NCBI GenBank assembly: GCA_018902385.1
Contig: JABSSW010000045.1
Location: 186,001 to 250,000 of the forward strand
DNA: 64,000 nt
DNA from: Physcia stellaris
Taxonomy: Eukaryota; Ascomycota; Lecanoromycetes; Caliciales; Physciaceae
Direction of reading: 5' to 3'
How positions within the stretch are numbered: the first letter of the stretch is position 1; every line of letters begins with the position of its first letter. Made by a program: the position numbers and the translations under genes. Positions 55,744 through 64,000 of the stretch are shown in pieces. Under the pieces are notes generated by a model that was given only the letters and a program-made list of their open reading frames with translations, was not told the origin of the DNA and made no database searches.

Positions 55744-58700
55744 CTATGTGTCTATCACTCCTTCGCTATCCGTATCCTCCGCGTACCCAGACACCTTCTT
55801 CCGTCTTCGATCAACATTATCGTACACCCCGAGTACCGCCCACATTTGTATTTCTTCCTCAGCTGACAACACCCCAGGGTGCTGCTCGACATATTTTCGC
55901 CGTATCTCCATCGCCCGCTCATCCCATGCCGCCAAACGGGCGTCAAACGTTGATGTGCTCTCCAATTTGGCCGCTCGCGTCTGGTTTGTTCGTTCAATAT
56001 ATGGCCGTTTGACCTCGTCTGACGCTTCTCGCCACATTTTACCTAATGCTATCCGAATTTCATCTCTCAGAGCCTTCGAACTCGCTTTACCTATACTCGC
56101 ACGGCGGGCGTCATCGCACTGCTTCTTACAGATCGCCCAGTTCTCCTTGGTGTACAGGAGAAACGGGTTTGCAGCGGCCTTGCTAGGCTTAGATGGCCGT
56201 AGCCCAAGCTCTGTAAAGATGGCTTGCAAGATTTCCGACTCGAAAGCTTCAAGCCGAGCATGCTTGGCAGATTCCGATTCATTGCGAGCTGGACTCTCAG
56301 CCTTGCGCTTTGGGATAGGCTCAGGAGCGATGATTTCAATCTTGGTCTGATTCGGACCTAGCGCAACTAGCGGGCTAGGTATTTCAATTGGCCCCAACAT
56401 CTCATCAATGACCTCTGCAGCCGCTCTCAATCCTGAAATGTAAGCTCCGTGAACGGTAGCAGGATGGGTACCGCAAGTTGCTTCACCCGCAAAATGTAGG
56501 TTGCCAATCGGTTGAGCCATTGCTTCATAATCACCAGGTAGAGACGCTGCTCCAACGTATGAATATGTCCCGCGTGCGAAGCGATCATTCCCCCACCGAG
56601 TTACAATAGTCTCGATGGGCACTGGTATTGGAGTTTGCTTGAACATTAAGGCTAGGTCTTGTGTCACTCCTGCGACAAGCTCGGCATCACTGACGGTCTC
56701 TGCCTGGTGAGCAGCATCTCCTGCCATAAGTGCGATCAACAGCGGTAGCCCCGTGGTTTTGATACAGTTCCAGAAGAGATAGAACCTTCCCCGGTTTGCC
56801 ACGTAGTCTTCCTGGTCTAGACTCTCCGGTACATCCGCTTCTCGTAGCAGACCGAACATGTCCTGCTCAATGTTCCAGAATGGCTTGTCGTAAACAAGAA
56901 TGACCTTGTTCAGCTTCCCAAAACCCAGGCGTTGTATTGGGCCGAGTTTCGACGTGGGTAGTTCTGGCTCGAAGTTTATGGATCCATCTTTCAGGACTCC
57001 CAGCGGAGTTGTCAGGATGACATGATCAGCTTCATGGAGTTCGCCGTTCTCACATTGCAGTTTAATAGGCTGTTGCGACGCACCATCGGCACCATACTTT
57101 ATCGCGCTGACGGCAGATTTCGTGCGAACATCGAGCTTGGTAGGATACTGCCAAATAGCACGAGGAACCTGCTGATATCCGCCAATGACTTGAGTATGCT
57201 CGCCCTCAAACTCGTTTCCAATATCTTGATCCCATCCGCCGAGGCTTAGCTTCCCCACATTTACTGCATTGGCATACTCGAGATTTGCGTAATGCCAATT
57301 AAGCAAGCGCATATCTTGTGGCGACAGATCTAGCAGGAATTGGTACTGCTTGACTGCCTCATCCATTGCTGCTCCTAGCGTTGGGTATTTGGAAGACTTA
57401 GCCACGGAGTCTAAATTGAGATCTCGGTACGCCAGCACATTAGACGGTAGTTGCCATCCCATTGCTTTGGCGGCAATTGCAGGCGATATCTTTGTACGTG
57501 GCCCCGTTACCATGTGGGCTTTCCCTGTGAGTTTATCGACACCCCCAGGAACATTCTCAACTTCGCTCTCCTGAACAGTAGTGACAGCGATCGCGCTTCG
57601 CTCAGCATCGGTATCTCTCAGTAAGCTGTCCGGATCTCCCAGCGGGTCGCGTCCTCCCTCGATCATTTCTTTGTCGCCCTCGGCTGTGAGCGGCATCGGA
57701 GCCCTATGGCGGTAGACACTTGCTCGATCTAGGATATCATTAAACAGTTTTTCTACCATTGTATCTCTTTCCTTATCGACCACATGACCGTCTATGTCAT
57801 AAAGTCGTGAGTTGTCTTTTAGGGGGTAGTAGTGAAGAGCAAGCTGCCCTCGTATAATCATGCTCAGTGGGTTTCCATGGTCGAATCCAGTGATGATATG
57901 AGCTCCCATCTCGGCCGCATGTCTTGCGTTCTCGGGCATTCTGTTTGGCATATGAGTCCGCAATGGATGCGAATAGACGCGCCCGCCAATTCTACTCCGT
58001 CCTTCAAGAACCATAACCTTTGGCACTTCTTCACCCACTGCAGCCCACCGGTCTCGATAATGATTGAACAGGCCCTCGAGCTGTCTCGCACAGCCAAGCC
58101 CTGCCATACCAGCCCCAATGACAATGACGGTCTTCCTCCTGAACCTTTTCTTTTGATACCTCTTCGCACGAAGATTTGATATGTCCGGGATCTCGACACA
58201 ACCGAAATTGATGTAGCCTCTTCGAACAAGCCACTCGTATGCAACCTGAGCGAGTCCCAGCCACTTCGAGGAGAGAGCACATCCAGCGGCCTCTTCTGCT
58301 GTCACGGCTACTAACGGATTCCTCACCCATAATCGTAAGATTCTGTTTCGCACGTTTAAATATGCAGAAACATGGTGATGACAAATGTGGTCCCGCAACA
58401 GCTGATACTCGTTAGGATGGAGAGCGAATGGATTCAATCTAGACGAGTATGCGGCATGTATACTTTGGTGTGCCAGATCTGCAGGTGCTAGATCTTGTGG
58501 TATAGAAGTCCGAGGCCTCAGATCCTGAAATTGAGGTAACTTGATCTTTGCAGTTCTCGGACTAGTCTTGGGGGTTGTAATTTTTGGAGTCGGCTTCAGG
58601 CCGGCTGGAGTAGTCGATTTTGCAGGAGACAGTTGCGAGGACAATGAAGATGGAGCTGAAGAATCTCGATTGATGAAAGAAGTATCATCATTTTCTACCT

Positions 58701-59238
58701 CCATCTTAATAAAGGCGGGCCCAACTGAAGTTTGAGATGACATGCCGGATGCTTTTGAGGGAGTGCTTCCCATCCGTTGAGAAGTAGAGGTCTCGTCAGA
58801 GACATCTACCCCATGCATTGAAATGCTGAGATCTTCCGGCTCTACGGTTGAGTTGTGGGTATCTTCAGACGACTGCAACGGGTCGTTGTTGCCTTTGCTG
58901 GAATACCCACGTCGTCCTACAATGCCAGAAGCAGAAGGGTATGGCCTTTCCGCTTTGGTTACGGAACCATGGTCAGCAAGATCGAGTGAGGATGCACCCG
59001 AACCGGTCGGAGTTAGTAAATCAAACATTTTTGCATCATGCTTCGAAGATGCTTGTGCGTCATCCCGCTGTATTGACTGAAGGCCGCCGGTAGTGTAAAT
59101 TCGGGACTTGAACGCCGCAAGCCAAGAAGCCATTGGTGGATGATTGTTATTCTCTGGTTGCAAGATCTCTAAATCGTCCTGAAAGACATCTCGTTTATTT
59201 ATACTGATATCCTGAGTATGGCCTTTGATGAACGACAT
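55744..59238 (-). CDS. LSD1-family histone lysine demethylase with SWIRM and HMG-box domains
   Basis: An FAD-dependent nuclear amine oxidase that removes methyl groups from histone H3 lysine; also called HdmA/KDM1 in filamentous fungi. 1164 residues in one uninterrupted exon. After a Ser/Thr-rich N-terminus comes SWIRM (NPFALHPNEYQLLRDHICHH and WLVRRGYINFG), then the FAD fold VIVIGAGMAGLGCARQLEG and GGRVYSHPL. The LSD1 lysine motif GFGKLNKVILVYDKPFW and the C-terminal FAD box HFAGEATCGTHPATVHGAY follow. Near the end an HMG-box-like region (NPFLLYTKENW, LGKMWREASDEVKRPYIER) is present, typical of fungal LSD1. Lack of introns contrasts with its neighbours. Confidence 0.94.
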   Translation of the reverse strand: MSFIKGHTQDISINKRDVFQDDLEILQPENNNHPPMASWLAAFKSRIYTTGGLQSIQRDDAQASSKHDAKMFDLLTPTGSGASSLDLADHGSVTKAERPYPSASGIVGRRGYSSKGNNDPLQSSEDTHNSTVEPEDLSISMHGVDVSDETSTSQRMGSTPSKASGMSSQTSVGPAFIKMEVENDDTSFINRDSSAPSSLSSQLSPAKSTTPAGLKPTPKITTPKTSPRTAKIKLPQFQDLRPRTSIPQDLAPADLAHQSIHAAYSSRLNPFALHPNEYQLLRDHICHHHVSAYLNVRNRILRLWVRNPLVAVTAEEAAGCALSSKWLGLAQVAYEWLVRRGYINFGCVEIPDISNLRAKRYQKKRFRRKTVIVIGAGMAGLGCARQLEGLFNHYRDRWAAVGEEVPKVMVLEGRSRIGGRVYSHPLRTHMPNRMPENARHAAEMGAHIITGFDHGNPLSMIIRGQLALHYYPLKDNSRLYDIDGHVVDKERDTMVEKLFNDILDRASVYRHRAPMPLTAEGDKEMIEGGRDPLGDPDSLLRDTDAERSAIAVTTVQESEVENVPGGVDKLTGKAHMVTGPRTKISPAIAAKAMGWQLPSNVLAYRDLNLDSVAKSSKYPTLGAAMDEAVKQYQFLLDLSPQDMRLLNWHYANLEYANAVNVGKLSLGGWDQDIGNEFEGEHTQVIGGYQQVPRAIWQYPTKLDVRTKSAVSAIKYGADGASQQPIKLQCENGELHEADHVILTTPLGVLKDGSINFEPELPTSKLGPIQRLGFGKLNKVILVYDKPFWNIEQDMFGLLREADVPESLDQEDYVANRGRFYLFWNCIKTTGLPLLIALMAGDAAHQAETVSDAELVAGVTQDLALMFKQTPIPVPIETIVTRWGNDRFARGTYSYVGAASLPGDYEAMAQPIGNLHFAGEATCGTHPATVHGAYISGLRAAAEVIDEMLGPIEIPSPLVALGPNQTKIEIIAPEPIPKRKAESPARNESESAKHARLEAFESEILQAIFTELGLRPSKPSKAAANPFLLYTKENWAICKKQCDDARRASIGKASSKALRDEIRIALGKMWREASDEVKRPYIERTNQTRAAKLESTSTFDARLAAWDERAMEIRRKYVEQHPGVLSAEEEIQMWAVLGVYDNVDRRRKKVSGYAEDTDSEGVIDT

Positions 59239-60288
59239 ATCTGGTTTGTGGGCGAAAGTCTATCAGGTCATCGCTGGATCGCGTCTCTTACGAAGTCAAT
59301 CGTAATCATTTCAAAGAAGGCAAACTACTGACTCGTTAGCATTGTTTGGATTCCATTCAAAATCTTCCAAGTTTATTGAAGGTTTACCAGATGTTGAATA
59401 CTCCTTGCTAACGAGGCTGGTCCTCACTTTCGGCAAAATAGCCACTTCAAGTTTTACTTATTTTCCGTCGTACGTGTTTAGTTTTGAACGATGCGGGGAT
59501 TACTCCAGTGTAGTGGAAGCCCAACAACGAACGGAATTTCCACAACAGCTGGATTATGGATGGTGTTTAGGTCCTTGCAACCCAAATGCAAGCGCCAAGT
59601 CTCGGCTCTTTGCCCCCAAATTCCAACGACACCTCTTCCCCAACCTCAAAACGGACTCGTGCCACGACACGATGGCCACCAGTTTGACCACGGATTCTTC
59701 TTAAAAGCAAAACTCCCAAGCGTAATAAATTGGTGTGTGTGCTTTCTATGGCGGGCAAAGGCTTAATGGACACCTTACCACTATTACTAAGGATTGGACC
59801 CACACTCGTACGCCTCCGGCAGTGTGACTTTCCAGGCGAGGTCAAACAGGAGGGACGAATGGACTAAGAAGAGACCATATTACTTTCGGAGCTCATATTG
59901 GTAGAAGGCTATGGATGTGGAACGAGAGAGCAAATGACTGCTTCTCACGACTGGCATGTCACAGGTACTTGGATATAGGCTTCTCAAGTACGTTACTGGA
60001 GTCACGAAAACAATCACAAAGTTACACATAGATCGATTCGAACAGATGGCGTGATACCTGGCGACAGACAATTGCAGAAGCAGTTATAGTCTCAACGATG
60101 TGTTAGCAAAATTGTGTTACATCCCCGTTTGACTTAGAGCCTAAGGCCTTCGATGAAGGAATCGGGTTGCTTTTTGGACTTGAACAGAGCAGTGATTGGT
60201 GGTATTCATTGGCTTGAGTATACAAGACACTACCCCGTTCATCGAGCCACGTTGTCTGTGTGGATGGCACATCGTTTGCGACACCAAT
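59239..60288. promoter_or_regulatory. Region between cap2 3' end and lsd1 start
   Basis: 1.05 kb. A + frame of 120 codons (59342-59704) and a minus frame of 92 codons (59567-59845) overlap and lack motifs. Probably the lsd1 promoter and leader. Confidence 0.5.
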
Positions 60289-61441
60289 TCATCTTTTCAT
60301 CGAATTGATAATCTCTTGATGGCTCGCTTTCTCTCGATTCGCTTCTGTCAACGGCGGTATACCTGGGGAGCATTAGTCGTAATATGAAGTTTACTCCACA
60401 TCGAAACGTACTCCTCAAATCTCCGACGACATCTTTGGCTTTGCCGAAATATACTTCCTCTGGAAACAATTAGCTGATGACTCCTTCTCTATGTAGATAG
60501 AGACTGCTAAACCTACGAAGCAAGTTTCTCATCTTCAATTCCATATCTTCCATCAACTTCCCCACATTTACTATATGGCTAGCATCGTTTGACAGCGGCA
60601 TGTCTTGTTCAATCTGTCTTGTCATGTTTCCACTTAGGTCCATGTCCCCCAACGCTTCATTGGCAGTACTCAGATGCAAAATCACCGTACTTGTAAGCTT
60701 GTAGTGCGCAGAACGTACTCGGTCAGTAGCTTCGAAGACATGAATCGAGTCCCAGCCACCTTCACTCTTGCCCTTGGGGGTTGCTGTGTAGAAATGTCAG
60801 GTGCATTGACTTGGAGTAGATGAATCGTAGCGCGCAACGTACTTTTCTTGAGTAAGATCACTCCAGCAAACCCATCATCGATGTCCCAGAAGTAAACGCT
60901 GCTCACGCCACCCTCGTAATATCTAAATATGCACAGATCAGAATCAATCCGCTGTATTAATTGTTTTCATCGGAATGAAGCTTTCGACTATCATCAAATC
61001 ATGACTCAAACTCAATCTTCGATGGAATTGTTTGCATTTGTCACTTACAGCTCTCTGTAGACGTCTACTCCCTCACCCATGCTGACTTCCATCTTCCTCA
61101 CCCTGTCGCTTGGCTTTGCGCCCTCCTCTCCATCGCCCAGCTCCGGGTAGAACTCGTTACTCCAAGGGCTTCGCCAGCTATCGCCATCTCGATTGTAGTC
61201 GCATAGCAGGTAATCTCGGCCAGTTTTCTTACACTGGCGCACTTCCAACGGTTGGTCCACAGACGAGAGGAGATCTTCGGTTAAATGGGGAGCGAGCCCG
61301 CAGATGCGGTTGAGGTTGGCGGTTGTGGAGTGCGGGGGCAGCCGACGCAGAAGATCACTGAGTGAACGGTTAGTTGCACGAGAGAAGTATCTATCAAGAG
61401 AGAGATTACAGAGCGCTATCGAATTGAGAGTCTGCAGACAT
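60289..61441 (-). CDS. cap2: F-actin-capping protein subunit beta
   Basis: The beta chain of the heterodimer that caps actin barbed ends at cortical patches. Exon 1 starts [11 protein letters not shown] at 61441 and splices (CTAAC branch, acceptor at about 61360) to [20 protein letters not shown]. The family blocks [57 protein letters not shown] and [19 protein letters not shown] are then in order. A further junction gives [20 protein letters not shown], and the last one [20 protein letters not shown], ending NSMKR with stop at 60289-60291. Confidence 0.95.
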
Positions 61442-61675
61442 TTTTCGAAGACTGACTCATCACAAGTTGCCAAAAAGTCTCATGATATTAGGGCAGCAAG
61501 GGCTCAAGTCAAACTGGAAATGCAAATTCACTCGTGGAAATAGGTAACAGCACAACTTTCAGGCAACTTTCGTGTTATTTATTTACACTTTGATATACAC
61601 CCTAAGCAAGATGCAGCATTGAGGCATTGAAGCAATTCGATGCACCGAAGAAAATCATAACGTCTCGAGAAAGCC

Positions 61676-64000
61676 TCACTCCTCGTCACTATCGTCCTGG
61701 ATAACCCTCCTCCTTGCTCTTTGCCTACGATTTGGACTGTTCTTCAATTGTTTGAGACCTTTGACTAACGCTATCGATGCCGTCTGTCTGTGACCGACCA
61801 GTGTGTCGAACTCAGGAAGGTCGTCACCGGATTCCGATGCCCAGTCGTGCGACTTTTCTTGCGAGGTATAAAAGAGCCTCTTGGAATTTGCCAGAGAAGG
61901 AGGAGAGAAGGCAGTGGAGGCAACTCGAAGAGCATCAATAGCATTACTACTGCCCTCTCGACTGGAAGCAGTCTCGACCTCTTCGACGTCGGAAGTTAGA
62001 TCAATCGATGGAGCTTCTTGGGCAGCTGGCGGATCTAAGTCACTGGTGATTGATTGCTTGCTCGGTTTAGGCAAGGCAATTTCTACATCGGACTGCAGAT
62101 CCTGGATGCAAGGCTGAATCCTTAGAAATGCCGACCTTTTCTCCGCTTGAGCGTTCCCGGCTTCCCTATCTCCAGGACATAAATTACGCTCGTACTGTTT
62201 CGCTTGAACGGAGTTCAGATCATGCATCCTGCTGAGCATGCCAACTACGCGTTTGGTCAATCGTCCATGCTTGACTCTCTGAACGGGTCGTAACAGTCTT
62301 TGCAAACTGGGGAACGCATTCAGACTCGGCACTGCGACGACCTGATCTGTATCACCTTTTACGTCAAGATAGTTGCGTTCGAGTGTTCTCTTCTCAGTAG
62401 CGCTTAACAAAGTATCCTGAAGGGTTGGTATGGGCTCCGGTGAAGGCTCTAAGCGTGTAGGTGGTTGTTCAAGCGAGTCGCTCTCGCTTTCGCCGCCGCT
62501 TATCCCGTCGATCCGTGAGGCTTTGACAAAGCCAGTGCGGACATTGTCAGGCATAGAAAACTTTTTGGCCGGCCGTTTTGGCGGCTTTGCTCGCTTGGTC
62601 GGTTCAGGCAAATCTGGCTGTGTGTTCTCTGGAGGTATATCGATGACCTTTTTGTCAACAACTGGCTGAATTGTCTTGGGAACTATCCGCCTTGAACTTT
62701 CATCGTGAAAGGAAAACTTGTTGCCAGATGCAATTTCACATTGCATTTTCTCATAATTGTCTTTTGCCTTGATAAAATTATTCTCCTCTTTGCCTCTCAT
62801 AAGCGTAACAACAATGTTGCCAGCTCGCTTCCTTCCTGTTCTACCCATCCGCTGTAACATCCTAATCGGGGAAGCGGATGCGTCGTAGCAAACGATCAGA
62901 TCCACTTGTCCGATATCAAGGCCTTCCTCCCCGATAGAGGTAGCAACAAGGGTATTGTAGATGCCATCCTGGAACTTCTTTATGACTGCCAGTTGCGTCG
63001 CTTGATCCATCCCTTCAGAGTTCTTCGAGTTGGCTTGGCCTACAAAAACATGAGGCCTGATCATTGGTTCATTGCGACTCAAAACCCTAGCTATCTCCTC
63101 TGCGCTATCACGGTAGTGTGCGAACACCATTATCCTTGTTCGTGATGGATCTGTTTCACCTCGGCCGTCGCCTGCATCGAGGAAGTGATTCATCACCACG
63201 CTCTGCAAGTACTCGAGTTTTGGGTGACCAACGAAATCAGGGTTGTTGACCCACGACTGTACTCTCGTCATCATTTTCTGAAAAGGCTCGGACTCTATTA
63301 TCTGCTTCTTGTATTTACTGCATTTTTCGCCGCTCGCCTGAGCTTCGTTTCGAAACGCAAGCACCTTCTGAAAGAAAGGGCCTATGCCATGAAATTTGAG
63401 AAGCTCGGTGCCGTGGGACAAGCTAGCAAGGAGAGAGAAAATTGTGTTCACCATCCCCTTGAGCCCGAAATTAGCCTTTCGCCCTGCATCAGACTGCATC
63501 CAAGTTCCTCGAGCCTGATTACAGCCGTATGGTGTTAGTGCCATTGGGTCCTTGTTCCAGTACGCATTCATCCCGTTGAGCTTATCAAGAATAGGTTGTA
63601 GAGCTCTGGAGAATAGCTCCATAATCAGTGTCATCTCGTCTGAATTGTCAAATATGACAGTCTCGATCTTTCGCGAATGTACGTATTGGCGGATGTCTAG
63701 CGACTCCTCTGTTCTAATCTCAATTCTCGATATTCCCAGGCCGTCAATGACTTCTTGAACGGTCTCTATAGAGGCACCCGGTGTTGCAGTTAGAGCCAAC
63801 ACACGAAAGCTTGCATTGAAGCGCTTAAGAAATTTGACAACCTCAACATAAGCGTAATTCCCCGTGGCTCGGTGAGCCTCATCTACAACAAGAAGGACAA
63901 CTTTCTTTGGATCACACATCCCGGACTTCAGATCGTTGATGAGAGTTTGTGGGGTCATGAAAAACACCCTTTTCTTCAACCACTCTTCTGCTCGTATGCC
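61676..64000 (-). CDS. mph1: ATP-dependent DNA helicase MPH1 (FANCM/Hef family), 5' part beyond window
   Basis: A 3'-5' helicase that dissociates D-loops and remodels forks. The visible part begins in helicase domain 1 (KKRVFFMTPQTLINDL, motif II VVDEAHRATGNYAYVEV, motif III LALTATPG). It has the FANCM-type insert (about residues 100-260 of the visible part), then helicase domain 2 (RIMVFAHYRDSAEEIARVL, ATSIGEEGLDIGQVDLIVCY, motif VI QRMGRTGRKRAGNIV). A long disordered tail with acidic and basic clusters ends KSHDWASESGDDLPEFD and RRQRARRRVIQDDSDEE. The Walker A exon lies right of base 64000. It is 235 bp upstream of cap2 on the same strand. Confidence 0.95.
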   Translation of the reverse strand, partial: GIRAEEWLKKRVFFMTPQTLINDLKSGMCDPKKVVLLVVDEAHRATGNYAYVEVVKFLKRFNASFRVLALTATPGASIETVQEVIDGLGISRIEIRTEESLDIRQYVHSRKIETVIFDNSDEMTLIMELFSRALQPILDKLNGMNAYWNKDPMALTPYGCNQARGTWMQSDAGRKANFGLKGMVNTIFSLLASLSHGTELLKFHGIGPFFQKVLAFRNEAQASGEKCSKYKKQIIESEPFQKMMTRVQSWVNNPDFVGHPKLEYLQSVVMNHFLDAGDGRGETDPSRTRIMVFAHYRDSAEEIARVLSRNEPMIRPHVFVGQANSKNSEGMDQATQLAVIKKFQDGIYNTLVATSIGEEGLDIGQVDLIVCYDASASPIRMLQRMGRTGRKRAGNIVVTLMRGKEENNFIKAKDNYEKMQCEIASGNKFSFHDESSRRIVPKTIQPVVDKKVIDIPPENTQPDLPEPTKRAKPPKRPAKKFSMPDNVRTGFVKASRIDGISGGESESDSLEQPPTRLEPSPEPIPTLQDTLLSATEKRTLERNYLDVKGDTDQVVAVPSLNAFPSLQRLLRPVQRVKHGRLTKRVVGMLSRMHDLNSVQAKQYERNLCPGDREAGNAQAEKRSAFLRIQPCIQDLQSDVEIALPKPSKQSITSDLDPPAAQEAPSIDLTSDVEEVETASSREGSSNAIDALRVASTAFSPPSLANSKRLFYTSQEKSHDWASESGDDLPEFDTLVGHRQTASIALVKGLKQLKNSPNRRQRARRRVIQDDSDEE

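Overview
This window is nuclear DNA of a filamentous ascomycete (Pezizomycotina). The evidence is dense eukaryotic genes with many 46-70 nt GT-AG introns carrying CTAAC or CTGAC branch sites, and a typical Pezizomycotina gene set: a psi-producing oxygenase, a creB-type deubiquitinase, an LSD1 with an HMG box, Mex67, MPH1 and a Nif1/DSF2-type Sel1 protein. The class within Pezizomycotina cannot be fixed from sequence alone. I found no tRNA, rRNA, CRISPR, LTR element, DNA transposon or secondary-metabolite cluster.

Layout. 1-9 kb: a partial linoleate diol synthase/Ppo gene (-) leaving the left edge, divergent from a multi-exon DUF2235 hydrolase (+). 9-18 kb: mitochondrial PP2C (-), a small SILK/RVxF protein (+), a Myb-like protein (+), mitochondrial Qri7 (-). 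18-29 kb: aspartate/glutamate carrier (+), cystinosin homologue (-), Mex67 (+), a 2.6 kb stretch with no recognised gene, ribosomal protein P0 (-). 29-37 kb: Trm82 (+), uroporphyrinogen decarboxylase (+), cytosine deaminase (-), Ydj1-type DnaJ (+), a GNAT protein (+). 37-55 kb: Nif1/DSF2-like Sel1 protein (-), FAR-17a/AIG1-like membrane protein (+), metallo-beta-lactamase-fold protein (-), mitochondrial MSH1 (+), an SMC5-derived relic (-), ALG12 (-), YOS1 (+), CreB deubiquitinase (-). 55-64 kb: LSD1 (-), actin-capping protein beta (-), and MPH1/FANCM helicase (-) leaving the right edge.

Most genes are housekeeping and alternate strand, so many pairs share a divergent promoter (Qri7/AGC, P0/Trm82, ALG12/YOS1, MBL/MSH1). 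Mitochondrial functions recur (PP2C, Qri7, AGC, MSH1), as do secretory-pathway ones (ALG12, YOS1). One possible functional pair is the oxylipin-forming Ppo beside an alpha/beta-hydrolase of the phospholipase-like DUF2235 family; this is inference.

Main points of interest: (1) very short exons of 9, 14, 18 and 20 nt that must be included to restore conserved protein cores, one of them splitting the catalytic Cys codon of CreB; (2) two likely GC-AG introns; (3) five apparent single-base frameshifts, all between 37.9 and 54.1 kb and mostly at homopolymers, suggesting either local consensus errors or real gene damage; (4) an intron-bearing relic of the SMC5 Walker A region between MSH1 and ALG12; (5) a four-copy 19-bp tandem repeat upstream of ppo; (6) a strong GC-skew switch and G-quadruplex-type run inside the GNAT gene. 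No clearly new biological system was recognised.
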